Source: Elusimicrobiota bacterium (GTDB lineage: Bacteria; Elusimicrobiota; UBA8919). From it: DNA of 39,729 bases. Made by a program: the position numbers and the translations under genes. Positions 1 through 15,000 of this stretch are shown here, one piece after another. The DNA is taken from assembly GCA_016218625.1 (NCBI GenBank), contig JACRDL010000103.1, positions 1 to 39,729 of the forward strand. The letters are read 5' to 3'. Within the stretch, counting starts at the first letter, position 1; each line of letters begins with the position of its first letter. The notes below the pieces were generated by a model that was not told where the DNA came from, did no database searches, and was given only the letters and a program-made list of their open reading frames with translations.

Positions 1-3000
1 ACCGTTCACAATGAAACAGGACGAGTCAATAATTCAGTATGTGTATATTGACCCCGCGTCTCAACCCGAGCAGATACTTTTGCAGTTTTACACAGACCTC
101 GGTGACGGAGAGCACAGGGTCTATTGGGGAAACAGCAAAATCCAGACCGGCGGAGTAGAAGGAACGCCTTCGTTATACAGGATGGGGTCTTTGCCTCAAG
201 CAGGTCAATGGGTTCGCTTAAAGATTTCGCCGTCAACTATAGGGCTTGCGGGGAAACCGATAAAAGGTATGCTGTTTGCGACATACAACGGCAGGGCGTA
301 CTGGGACAAGACAACCTCTGCGCCGTATTACGACACTCAGACGGAAACAACCAAGACGGTTGATGTATCCGTCGGCGACGACTCAACGGATACGACAATA
401 AAATACACGCTGCTTAAATCAGCGACGGTTCAACTTGATGTATATGATTTTTCCGGCGCGCTTGTAAAAAACATATTCAGCGGGTTCATGTCGTCCGGCA
501 GTTATGAAAATACATGGGACCAGAAAAACACCCTCGGCAATTTTGTTTCAGACGGCGATTATTATTTCAGATTCGCATCCACCGCTCCGATTGATTCCGA
601 GTCAATAGTGCATCTTTCAACCGGCGATTTTACAATTGATTTTTCAACGATTGCTTATGATGTCAACGGCAACAAATATGAAATAGAAGGAAATACAATA
701 ACAAAGCGGACTCAATACGGCTATCTTCTAACGCAGTTCGGAAGCGACAAACTTTTATCTCCGACGGGTTTGGCGATTGATTCATCAGGCGATATGTATG
801 TTCAGGATACTGTCGGCAAGCACAAGTTTTTAGTCGGAGCGAGAAAGATAGAAATAAAGAATATTGTTGCTAATATCAGGATACCTGCGGAGGGCTCGCT
901 TGTCCGTGCAACAGTCCCCATATTCGGCGTCGCCACCGCGAAGAATTTCAAGGACTACAAGGTTGAATACGGCAAGGGCTTTAACCCTTCAACATGGACG
1001 GCGATAGTCGTCTCGCAGACGGAAATGCTTGACAACTATGTGATACCGTCGGGACAGCAGACGATTTACGGCAACCTTGCGACATGGGAAACGGGGATGG
1101 TGCCCGGCGAGGAATATCCGCTGAACGATATTTTCCACCCTGCGGTGGATTTAGGCATTTCGGGAAAATATACCGTGCGTCTGACTGTGAACAGTTACAC
1201 CGGGCAGACAAAATCACAGGACGTACATCTGATAGTCGGAAGGGTAATAAACAACGGCACGGGTGGAATAATAGCGAGCGACGACGGTAAAGTAAAGGTA
1301 ACAGTCCCGCCTCTGGCTTTGCAAAATGACTGGGACTTATTTGCTATTGTCGGTCAGGATACGGGAACGCCGGACATACCTTCGGGATATAATTTAATAG
1401 GAAATATTTACGATTTCAAACCGACCGATTATACATTCCGGCGCCCCTGCACACTTGAGTTCGCATATACGCCTTCCGATTTGGGCGCCGGCAACGAAGA
1501 CCGTCTGGGGCTTTACAGGTATGAACCGGTTGAAAAGAAATGGGTACTCATTTCAACGAGACGGGATGTAATTTTATCCGAAGGCGATTTGGTCGCTTCT
1601 ATTTTGATTGACGACAACTTTACGGAGTTTTCAAAATATAAATGTTATTATGCCATTCTGGAAGACACTACAAAACCGCAACCGCCCGTTATTTACCAGC
1701 CGCCGTCACCGACAAATCAGAAACTGCTCACCGTTTCAGGCAGGACGGAATCATCTGCGACCGTTGATATGTTTGTGAACTACAGTTCAACCTATACGAC
1801 TATTGCAAACACGACCGGCGATTTTGTTTTCAGAAATGTTCTGCTTTCAACCGGGACAAATTCATTATACGGAGTTGCAACGGATGTTTCGGGATATTCC
1901 AGTGACGCATCGTCGTCGGTAACCGTCAATGTGCTGTTAAGCGAACCGACAAATGTATATAAGATTTCGTTCAAGCAGTCAAACTTCATAATTGACGAGA
2001 CGGCTAATTTGAACCGGGGCGAAAAAGTATACGTTGAACTTACGGGACTGGACGCTTCAACGAGCACTGTTGACAGATCATACTGTGTGCTGTTCTCGTC
2101 ATATTCCGACCCTGTCGGCATAAAACTGCAACTTACGGAGACGGGAGTAAATACAGGTGTTTATCGCGGCTCCGCTTTAATCGGCAGTGAAACAGACGTG
2201 CAGAATCTTGTTCTTGCCGCAGGAATACAGGGCGAGCAGGTAAAGGTTGTATCTGAAACGGACTCTTCAAAATATGACATACTTTACATTGAGGATTTAA
2301 CCGCTCCTTCGCCGCCCGATGTATGGTCAACGTCTCACCTGTCTGCCGTGCAGAACACTTTTGAGACGGGTCTTGGCGAATTTTCAAAATTATCGGATAT
2401 CGGCGCAGAAGTTATGCTTACAACAGAGTCAAAATCAACGGGTGAATATTCGGTCAGAATAAAGCAGGTTGTTGAAAAAGGCGATTTCTCGGTTAAATTA
2501 AAATCGTCCGGTTTTGATGCCAAACAATATCCGATAATAAGTTTTGATTACAAAATCCCTGCCGGAGTAAAAACAAACATATTCGTCATAAGAGGCAACG
2601 TGTGGAATGAGATAGTTTTCACCGATACCGCGAAGAACCTTCCGCCGACATATACGACCATCGGCAGCGTTTCTCCGACAGCCGACAACAACTGGCATAA
2701 TATGGAGTTCAACCTTTACAACTTGCTGAAACAAAAATATCCTAACGATACGGAATTTGTCGTTGACTTAATAGTCATCGGCGACTGGGACTCCGGACTT
2801 TTCTGGTCTGTAACGCCGGGCAATAATACTGTGGGTTCAACAATGTATATTGACAATTTTTTCGTTAAAACGCCGGGCTCAAACAACCCCAATCCAGTAT
2901 TTGAGTGGTCTTCAGCCGTTGACGCTTCCGGTATTGCCGGCTACAGTTATGTTTTGGACCAGAGTTCAAATACAGTTCCCGACGAAATCAGCGAAGGTGC

Positions 3001-6000
3001 GCAGACATCAACTATGTTTATAAACAAGGGCGAGGGTATCTGGTATTTCCATATACGCAGTGTTGATGGCGCCGGCAACTGGTCAAAGACGAACCGCTGC
3101 GCGATAAAAATAGATACGCAGGGTCCAACAGTTAGCAACCCGTATCCTGAAAACGGCGTTAGAGAATCCGCAAATGAAGTCCAACTGAAAATTACCGATG
3201 CCGGCGGCAGCGGTGTCAATCCTGAGACGATAAAGGTATCCATAAACGGCACAGTATATGATTATTCTTCCGGCGGGATAAGTTATAACACGCAGACGGG
3301 CACGATGACATTCAGGTTCGCCGATGTGAAACCGGCGCCGGTCGTTATATTTGACGGAGGCGTTGTTAACGTTTCACTTACCGAAGCAAAGGACTTCGTC
3401 GGCAACGGCATTTCTTCTGTTTATTCCTGGTGGTGGATAGCGGACTATTCAAGATTTTCGGGCAGCGACGTTTCGCTTTTAACCATAAACGGTGCGGAAC
3501 AGCCGTGCTGGAGCAGGGACTCGTCAAAAATAGCGTTTGTATCGGAGAGAGACGGGAACAAAGACATCTGGACAATGGATTCCTCAAATTATGCCGAGTT
3601 GATTTCAACCAGTATATATAAAGTGACAACAAGCACTTTCGCTGAAACGGAACCCTCATTCTCGCACGACGGCGCGAAAATCGCATACATTAAAGAAGGA
3701 GACATCTGGCTCATAAACGCCGACGGGACAAATCCCGTTCAAATTTCAAGCGGAACGGAAACAGACAGCCATCCAGTATGGTCGTCCGACAGCACGAAGA
3801 TTGTTTTTGCGAGAAGTTCGTCGGGGCTCGGCAATCTATGGCAGATGAATATAAACACGGTGAACTGGACGAAGACGGGCGAGACGCAGTTGACATCCGA
3901 CGACATCGGATATAACTTTGACCCGCAGTTCTCGTTTGACGACGCGAAAATAACTTACCGAAGGTCGCTTTACGTTGACAATGTCTGGGTAATGAATTCT
4001 AACGGAACGGAAAAAAGACAACTTACTGCGAGCAATTATGATTTCGCTCCTGCATTCTCATACAAAAACGACAGAATTATATTTGACACAAAACGAACCG
4101 GCGGTATTTCATCCGTCTGGATTTCCGACATAACCGGCGAAAATCAGAAACTGCTTATAGACAATCACGCCACCTGGCCCGAGACCGATCCCGTATGGTC
4201 GCCCGACGGCTCTCGTATTGCATTTACATCCACGAGAAACGGTTCAAAGAACGTCTGGGTATTGTCATTGCTTGAAGTGACCGAAGTTGCAACCTCAACT
4301 GCGATTTTCTCGCCTAACGGCGACGGCATCTGCGACACTGCGGACATAAAGTACAACCTGTCCGTCGGCGAGACGACGGTAAACATAGAAATATACAATT
4401 CTGTAAATGTTCTTGTCAGGACGCTTTTAAGTTCAGAAGTGCAGTCAGTCGGAAGTAAAGCAATTCCATGGGACGGCAGAAATAATTCGGGAAATATATG
4501 TGGCGACGGCGTGTACACCTACAAAATCACGGCGCTCGGCAAATCCGCAACCGAACCGGTGATAAAACAGGGAACGGTGAAGATAGACAATTCCGCACCT
4601 TCAACAACATTAACCGCCACTGCCCCGCTTAATACCGCTCTTTCATCGGGCAGTACATATTATGTAAAAGCGCAGACGGTATTTTCATTAGCCGCTACTG
4701 ACGGTTCCGGAATCGGTTTGGATTATACTTATTACAGTTGGGACAAAGGCGTTACATGGAACACCTACACAGGCGGCAATTTCACATTACCCATTTCTTC
4801 CGGTTATGCGACGATTCAGTACAAATCAGTTGACAAACTTATCAATTATGAACAGCCGAAAGAGGTGTTTTTGTTAGTTGACAATAAATCACCCATTACA
4901 GATATTTTTGTTGGCGGGACGACATATTATACTGAAAGCGCTAAATATATTACACCACAAACATATTTTGTATTGAGTTCGACCGACGACATAACGAGTG
5001 TCGTCTCCGGCGTTAAGGAAATAAAATATGTAAAAGACGGTGGTAACTATATATATCAAAGCGGAAGCATAACATTTACAACCGGCGGCGCACATACATT
5101 TTCATATTATGCGACTGATAATGTGGACAATAATGAGACATCCCACCAGTATAATGTTTTTGTTGATACAGTTCCGCCGACACCCGCCATATCATTATCG
5201 CCGTCCCCTTTCTTTAACGGTATAAGTTCATATACCACGACTTCAACGACTTATACGCTTACAGGAACGGATACCGCATCCGGTACGGATAAGATATATT
5301 ACAAAATTGACGGTTCGTCCTTCACACTTTACACTTCACCATTCACGATTATTAGTGAAAGTGAGCATACAATTTATTACAAAGCAAAAGATAATCTCGG
5401 TAATGAAAGCGGGATAAGTTCCTTTAAGTTCATAACGGACAATTCCGCACCGACGGTAAAAATACAGCCCGACGGACTTATTTACGTTTACGGCACTACG
5501 AATTATGCGCCGGTATCAACAAGATACATTCTTTCGTCCAGCACAAATGTTACCCAGATAGAATACAGCGTAAACGGTTCAAGTTTTGTTGTGTATACGG
5601 GTTCAATAACGCTTACGGATGCGGGACTTAATACGATTGATTTCAAAGCGCTGAAAAATGGTATTTATGAAGATACAGCAACATACAAGGTGGTAGTTGA
5701 CACTGCTCCACCGCAGACAGTTTCTTCCATTCTCGGCTGGCAGTATTCCGGTGAGTCGCTATTTATAGGAGCAACAAGCCAGATAAAACTTGAAGCGGCG
5801 GAATCGGGGCAGTTACCTTCGGGTCTGAAAACGACGAGATACGCGGTTGACGACGGGACTGTTGCTGTAGTTTATGTTTCACCGTTCAATCTTTCTTCAA
5901 CGGGTGAGCACTCGGTGAAATACTGGTCAACGGACAATGTTGAAAACACGGAATCCACAAACACGCTTACGGTTGTTTTTGATAATGTCTCGCCGACAAG

Positions 6001-9000
6001 TCAAATCGCATACAGCACTGAGTGCGGCAAAAGTTATATTTCAAGCGGAAAGACATATCTGTCCGGCGATGTGTATTTTGCGGTCAGTTCAACTGAGACC
6101 GTTTCCGGACTGAACAGGATTGAATATGCGATTGATTCCGCCAATTATACGACTTATACCGGCACGTTCAACATAACCGCTGACGGTTGGCACACAATAT
6201 ACTACCGCGGGGTTGACAACGTGGAAAATAAAGAGCCGGCAAAGTCATACACGATAATTACCGATAAAACACCGCCCGCTATTACAGTTACGCTGCAGGG
6301 TAATTTTTACGCTTCCGGCGGTGTTAATTACGCCAATTCAGATACAAGATTTGTTTTCATTGCACCGGATAATCTTTCGGGAACTAACAGGATAGAAGTC
6401 AGCGTTGATTCCGGAACTTACAATTCCATCGTCGGTTACATTACTCTTTCAGCCGAAGGTCCGCATACGTTAGAATATTACGCGGTCGACAATCTTAACA
6501 ACCAGACCAACCCGCCGCTTGTTCACAACGTAACCATTGACAATACCGTGCCTTCCACCGATTTCTTCGTTTCTGGTTCGTCATATACAACAGGTCAGAC
6601 GGTATACATTTCATCGGGTTCGCTTATAGGGTTTAATGCGACGGACACGGCCAGCGGAGTAAAAGAGACAAAATACAAAATTGATTCCGGCTACTGGACG
6701 TCGTATTCCACAGGCACGGGATTTTCAGTAACACCAGGATTACATACAATTACATATTACAGCACGGACAATCTTCTTAACAAGGAAACGGAAATACAGA
6801 AGAACTTCTATCTTGATGGTACGGCCCCCGCAACGACACTTACGACGTCGGAACAGCCGTTTGATAACGGTGTGAACCTGTTTATGTCGGATAGTTCTTC
6901 AATCACGCTTACGGCTTCGGATATCGGCTGCGGCGTCTCAAATATTTATTACGCTATAGATTCCTCGTCGTTTACAGAATATACGGAACCGTTTATGATT
7001 TCTACCGCCGGATTCCATAACGTATATTATTATGCGGTTGACCATCTGAATAATTCCGAATCAACAAAAGTATTTGAAATTGTCATTGACTCAACACCGC
7101 CGTCGGCAAAAATCACGCCGAGTGTAGATTTATATATTTCAAACGGTGTCAATTATGCATCGGCAACGGTTACATACAGTTTAAGATCTTTGAATACGAC
7201 ATCCTTTATGGTGAACGTTGACAGTTCGGGTTATGTTGTATATACAGATGCAATTTCATTAGCAACCGAAGGACTGCATACAATTGCATTCTACGGTATC
7301 GTGAACGGCATCAACGAAGATGAGTCAATTTTTGAGATTTACGTTGATATCGGGAAGCCGTCTGTCTTGTTGGGTTTTTCAGGTCCGCAATATTCAACAG
7401 GCAATAAGGTCTACACGTCGTCTTCAACTCTTTATCTTTTAACTGCAGAAGATTCAGCGACAATGGTTAATACCGGCATAGAATATGCAGAATACGGAAT
7501 AGATACCAGCGGCTGGTTGATGATAACCTCGCTTCCGGTATACCAGAAACAACTCAATATATTCCCGACGGAAGGCGACCATACCGTCCGCTACAGAACA
7601 TCTGACAATGTCGGCAACATCACGGAGTCATCAACGACAATATCAGTTGACAAAACGCCGCCGGCAATCGCACTTCTTCCGGACGGTTCGCCATATATTG
7701 CAAACGGAAAAAATTATGTATCCGGAAATATGAAGTTCAGTATTACGGGGACCGACACCGGTTCCGGTGTTAATAGTATTGAATGCAAAATAGATACGGG
7801 CTCATATACCGTTTATCAAAATACATTCACTGTAAATATTGCAGGCGACCATGTCATATACTATCGCGCTTCCGACAATATCGGAAACGCAACCGAGATA
7901 AAATCCTACGGTATCTTTGTGGATACTGTTCCGCCGTCGGTATCAATTGCCGTATCAGGCAAAAGTTATACGAATTCGCAGAGTATAAACTTCGCCCTGC
8001 CCGATACGCAGTTCTCTTTCTCCGGCGCTGACAACATTGCGTTTGACCGCGTAGAATACAATCCCGATGACAACGGTTACAGGGCATATTCAACGCCCGT
8101 TACATTTATATCCGAGGGTTTGCATAACTTACGGTATAAATCAGCCGACAAAGTCGGCAACTGGTCGGCTGAAAAATCGTATTCCGTAACTATAGACACG
8201 ACACCGCCGGGAACGACCGTAGATATACTTGATTTTTCAATGATTGAAGACGGAAAAACATATGTCGGCCCGCAGACAAGATATGTATTTTTATCAACCG
8301 ATGCCGCTTCCGGAGTGTACATAACGAACTACAAAATAGATAACGGTTCTTGGAATCCTTTAACGGAAAATTCCGTTATGCTGAATCTGGTTTCCGGCGA
8401 GCATTTAATTTCATATTATTCCGTTGACAGAGTTGACAATACCGAGCCGGCGAAATCATTCACAGTATACGTTGATACTATACCGCCGGCCGCGCCGCAG
8501 GGAGTTACGGCTCTGGCGATAAACGATACGGATGTAGAACTCACCTGGACGGCGAATACGGAGTCCGACCTTGCCGGCTACAACATTTACAGGGCCGGCG
8601 TAAAAATCAGTACATACATCGTTACTTTGACGACTTACACGGATTCGGGACTTTCACCAAAAGAATACGGCTGGCAGGTTTCTGCGGTTGACAAACTGGG
8701 CAACGAATCGGTGGTTTCTTCTACGGTATCTCTTGTTGTCGGAAAACTGCCTTGCCTTGTATCACTCACGTTGCCTGAAAAATATTCGCTTGCCACGGGA
8801 ACCATTACAATAACAGGTACTGCCGCAGGACTGCATTTCAGTCAGTATGAGATTGAATACGGGCAGGGAACGGAACCGGCATCCTGGACAAATATTACGA
8901 CCTCAACAAATCCCGTTGAAAGCGGTTCGCTTACACAATGGGATACGTTTGCCGTCTCGGATGGGCTTTATACCGTAAAATTGAAAGCGAAAAACACGGT

Positions 9001-12000
9001 GGACGTTATTACCGAAACCAATACTGTTGTTTCGGTTGATAATACTGTGCCGACGGTAGATATTTCGTCGCTTGTTGCAAATTCATATATCAGGCAGACG
9101 GTAGAAATAAGAGGCACTGCTTACGATGTCAATTTCTCCTCATACAAGGTGGAGTATTCTTCTACAACCAACTTTACTTTGATAGCGGAGTCAACGATTA
9201 CTGTTACAAACGGCACACTTGCTTTATGGGATACTTTGCAACTTCCCGATAGCGTCTATACACTGAAACTCACGGCATTTGATAAAATATCTTTATTAAG
9301 TCAAACAACTATTTCCGTAAATGTAGACAACTCTACACCCACGGCATCAATAATTTCACCGTCTGAAAATCAGGAAATATTCGGAACAATAAATATCATC
9401 GGCATCGCAACTGCGAATAACTTCAAGGAATATGTTCTAGAATACGGAAAAGGTTCAACGCCGTCCGCGTGGACAACAATTACTACAAGCACGAACCCAG
9501 TAATTTCCGGTACACTCGGAACACTTGATACAGTCGGACTTAAAGGAACTTACACATTGCGGATTAAAGTAAAAAATCTTGCAGAAGGAGAAGCAGTCGC
9601 AACGGTTGCAGTAAACATAAAACCGCAGTTGATAATAACCGAACTCAATCCGCAGGATGCATATCACGACTGGGTGGAAATATATTGCACGACAGGAACA
9701 ATAGATATTTCCGGATATATTCTTTCCAACCTCAATACAGGAACGCATTCGCAATTAGCAACATCTTCCATTACAATTACGCAAGGAGAGTATGCAGTAA
9801 TACACTGGAAAGCCGGGACTGATGAGACGGATTCAACCGGTGATATAAACGGCAATGGATATATTGACCTTTACATTCCGGATACGCCGCTTTCTTCTGC
9901 CGATGACCAGTTATGTTTGATGAAGGATAATAAAATCGTGGACGCTGTGATATGGACAAACAACGACGGTTCAATGTCATCAGACGAGGTTGACAATGCC
10001 AATTATCTTGTTAGTCGGAACGAATGGACAGGAACGTTCAGTCAAAGCGACCAGTCCTCGGCGGTGGTAATCGGCAGTGAAAAACAGTCAATAGGCAGGT
10101 CGTTCTCAACCGCTGTTGATATCGATTCCAAAAACGATTGGTCAATAATTCAGACGCCCAATCCCGGCAAAAACAATTCAATATCCGTTCCGAATATTAT
10201 TCACATTCCGGTTACGGTCTCAACCGCCGGAACAAACATAGAGATAACCGCGGAAATAACAGACACTGACGGTATTTCATCGGCAACGCTATATTACAAA
10301 ATAACCGGTTCAGGAACGTTCTTACAGGCGTCAATGTCCGCTTCCAGCAATACATATACCGCAACAATACCGTCAAACAGCGTGACAACTTCCGGCGTGG
10401 ATTACTACATCAAAGCAACCGATAATTCATCCAACAGTTCAAGTAATCCGCTCTTTGCACCGTTAAGTATTTATTATGTATCAGTTAATCCCGCGCCCAG
10501 CAGTGCAAAAATTATTGTGAACGAAATAATGTATGACCCGTCTACGGCAGAGCCGGGCACGGAATGGATAGAAATTTACAATGCCGGTGAAACATCTGTA
10601 GATATTTCAAGTTGGACGGTCGGAGACACTACGACGACTACCGGTGCATACGAGGGTATTTATACATTTTCTACTGGAACGGTTCTTACCGCTCACCAAT
10701 ATCTTGTCCTTGCAAGGAGCAATGAAGCGGCAAACGGAAATTACGACCTGATATACGGCGGAAATTCGCAGGGAAACATTGCTCTTACCAATACAGGTGA
10801 CCAGGTCTTTGTCAGGGATAACAACGGCTTCATAATTGATTCTGTTGACTATGTTTCATCCTGGGGCGGTTCAAACGGAACGGGACCCAACAACAATTCG
10901 CTTGAAAGAAAAAATCCGCTTGGTACAACACAGGATTCGGCTAACTGGGCTTCTTCAAGCGTTTCATCCGGCACGCCGAAATCGGTTAACAGTGTTACGA
11001 TAAAACCGGTAATTTCAAATGTTTTAGTTGCGCCGTCTGTATTCTCGCCGAACGGCGACGAACTGTTTGACTCAACCACCATTTATTATTCGGTCTCGCA
11101 GGATGTAAGCGTCGCAATAAAAGTTTATGATTCCGGCGATACGCTTGTAAAAACACTGCTTGACAACGTATTTAAATCTTCAGGAACGCATAATGAAATA
11201 TGGGACGGGAAAAACAGCAGCGGATATTACGTCGCAACAGGTACGTACACGATAAAAATAGATGCGGTTAATTCGGGAGCGATTACCGCGAATACGGTTT
11301 CGGTCAATGTAAAGGTTGACAACACACTTCCATCTGCCGGGATTTCTTCGCCGCAATACAATCAGATATACGGTCATTTTGTAACTATTTCCGGCACTGC
11401 TACCGACGCTAATTTCAACGGTTATACGATAAAATTCGGCACCGGCTCCGCACCTTACGAGTGGAGCACCGTTTTGAGTTCTACAAATCCCGCGGTAAAC
11501 GGATTGCTGGGAACATGGAATACCGGCGCGCTAAACGGGACGTACAGTATAAAACTTGATGCGAAAGACAGCGTTGAGAACGTATACAGTTCTGCCGTAA
11601 CCATAAAAATTGACAATACCGCGCCGGTTACAAATATCAGTCCCGTGCCTGCATTATACAACCAGTATGTGTCTTCCTGGACTAAATACGGACTTTCTGC
11701 ATATGACCCTGTTGTATCGGATGTATCAGCGGGCATTTCATTAACGGAGTATAAAATTGATTCCGGCAATTTCACAACTTACACGACAAGCATTACGCTA
11801 ACGACCGGCGGCAGTCGTACGATAACATACAGGAGCAAAGACGTCGTCAATAATACGGAAACAGACAAAACATTTAATGTTTGTGTGGATACTATTTCCC
11901 CGGTGACCACGGTTACCGTTTACGGTGACTATTACAACGACGGCGTAAATAATTACGGGACATATGGTTCGTCCGTTGTGTTTACTTCATCGGACACGCT

Positions 12001-15000
12001 TTCGGGTGCAAAAGAAACATGGGTGTCCGTTGACAACGGCAGTTGGGGTTTATATACATCGCCGATAAAATTTACAACCGAAGGCACGCATTCCGTAAAG
12101 TATTATTCAAAAGATAATGTCGGCAATACCGAAAAAATCCGAACATACCTTATAACTGTTGACGATACGTTCCCGATAGTGAACATTTCAAATCCTTTGA
12201 GCGGTTCGTATATAAGACAGACGGTTGAAATAAAAGGCGTAATAGTTGACCCGAATCTCAAAAGATATTATATTGAAGTCGGGCAGGGAAATAATCCCGC
12301 ATCTTGGACAAGAATATATACTTCCGGTTTGACCGATATAAATACGGCGACATATAACCAACTCATTGCCATTTACGGCGTCGGACCCGTCATCACCGAC
12401 ATATTGATTTCGTCAAGACCGTTCCACAACTGGCAGGAAGTAAAAGATGTTCTATGGGTAGGTCCTGTTCGTTTGAGAGAAATCCAGGATAATACCCTGT
12501 TGACGATTTCCAAAGACGGGCTCATACTTTATTGGGATACGACACAACACCCTGACGGTATTTATACTCTAAAAATTGTTGCCGAGGATAAGTCGGGTCA
12601 TATTGAAGAGGAAAGACAAACAAATATCACGATAGACAATACACAACCGACTGCAAGTATTTCTATACCAGCACCAAATAGTTATATCCAAGGTAATGTC
12701 CGGATAGCGGGCACAGCAAAAGATACAAATTTCAGTTACTACAAACTTTCCCAGGGCAAAGGTGCGAGTCCGTCTTCGTGGAATTTGCTTATTCAGTCCC
12801 AGATTCCCGTAGACAGTAAAACATTTACTTATTGGAATAGCGCACAATCTGATGACGGCCCGAGAAGTTTCCGTCTGCAGGTGTATGATAAAGCAGGTAA
12901 TGATATAGATTATAGAACGACCGCTTATCTTGACAATACACTGCCCGTTATTGTGATTTCCACACCTGTAGCAAATCAGGTTGTAAAAGGACTGGTTACT
13001 GTATCAGGAACAACAGCGGATATGTACTTTGACCATTATGTTTTAAGGGTAAACACCAGCGATGTATATACCAGCACAGTTTCTGTAACCAATGGATATT
13101 TAGGGGCATGGAATACAACAAGTTATGCTGATGGTCAGTATGACCTGTATCTCATTGCCTGGGATAAAATCGGGCATCAGGGTAGCACATATGTAACGGT
13201 TAATGTTGATAATCCGCCGGCAATATCAAATGTTTCGGCAACAAACATTGAACCGAGAAAGGCAACGATTAACTGGACAACGAATGAGCCGGCTGACAGC
13301 AGAGTGGAATATGGCACGAGCACATCGTACGGATTTTCAAAATATGATGCCGCTCTTGTTACAAATCATTGTCTGACATTAACCGACCTTTCTCCCGGAA
13401 CGACATACCATTATTTTGTCAAATCAAAGGATTCTGCCAATCAGGAAACACAATCAGGCGACTATACATTTACAACGCTTCTGGAAGCGACATCGGTTCA
13501 GTTATCTCTTACATCAACAGGTGACAACACAGTTACGATTTCCTGGACATCTTCCCAACCAGGTTCTTATCCTATTGATAGTTACAAGGTCTACAGGGCG
13601 ACATTTACAGAGGCGATTTCTTCAAAAACGCTGATAGCCAGCACTACGCAACTTTCATACACTGATACAGGGCTTGTAAATCTGACGACATATTATTATC
13701 AGGTAGTGGCATTGGATACCGGCGGTTTTGGGAGTTTGCCTTCAAATGAAGTTGCAGGCATGCCGCAGGATACAGTAGCACCTTCTGCAATAACCGATTT
13801 AATGTCGTATGCAGGTCCTTATTCTGGCGAGGCGGTTCTTTTATGGACGGCAACGGGTGACAACGAAGCATCCGGCACGGCAACATCTTACGACATCAGA
13901 TACCGGCTCAATTCACCCATTACAACAGAAGACGATTTTAATTCAAGTTCGCAGGTAACCGGCGATCCGACACCAGCGGTTTCAGGCACAGAGCAGTGGA
14001 TGACTATTACAGGACTTACTGCAAACAATACATATTATTTTGCAATGAAAGCAGTAGATGATGCAGGATTAAGTTCTAATCTTTCCAATTCTCCATCCGC
14101 ATATCTGTACTATGAGGGTTCACCTGTAAGGATAAATGAGGTTGTTGCTGCAAGACCGCCATCTGAGGGTTCTGACGCTATAGAATTTTATGTTACAAGA
14201 TACGGAAATTACGGCGGGTATAAACTTTATGAACTGGCTAACTGGATGGGATGCGAGCTCGTGGAAACATTCCCGACAACAGGCGACTGGGCGAACCCGA
14301 TTTCTTCAGGAACATATATTATTCTGCACCTCATGGAAGGAACTGATGAAACGATTATCGGTTCCGATAACATAGTTCACATCTACAGTACCGAGAGCGG
14401 AGGTCAGACAGGTTTGATAAAGACGGACAATGTTCTGCTTTTGAGTGATTCCGGCGGTATTGCATTTAGTAACGGTGTGTATCAATCTGGAACTATCGTT
14501 GACGCTGTTGCATGGGCAAACCAGGATACGGTCAATTTCACCGGAGAAAGCGGCAACCAGTTTGAGCAGTTCTCTGCGGCGATAAATGCTGCTGTCAACC
14601 AGAGTCAGTGGAATAAAGAACATTCAGGCATTGTGCAGATTGATACGCCAAACTCAAGGGCATTGACATCAACAAAATCACTGGCGAGAACAGAAGGTGC
14701 ATCGGATACAAGCCCTTCAAAGACAGAATGGTCTATCAGGAATACAATCACGCTTGGCACAGTCAACGGCTCATCTACTGCTTTACCCGGCAGAGGTACA
14801 GCAAGCATTTCGTCTTCAACGGTCGTTGCCGGTTCAACCATATCATTAACGATTACATATACGGCAGAAACAAACGATTTGGACGATTCGGGTCATATGG
14901 TTGTAATAATAATTCCGGACAACTGGACGCAGCCGCAAACGACCAGTTCAAATACTGCGGGCTATGTGACGACGAATTACTCTATTGAATCCGGCTGGGC

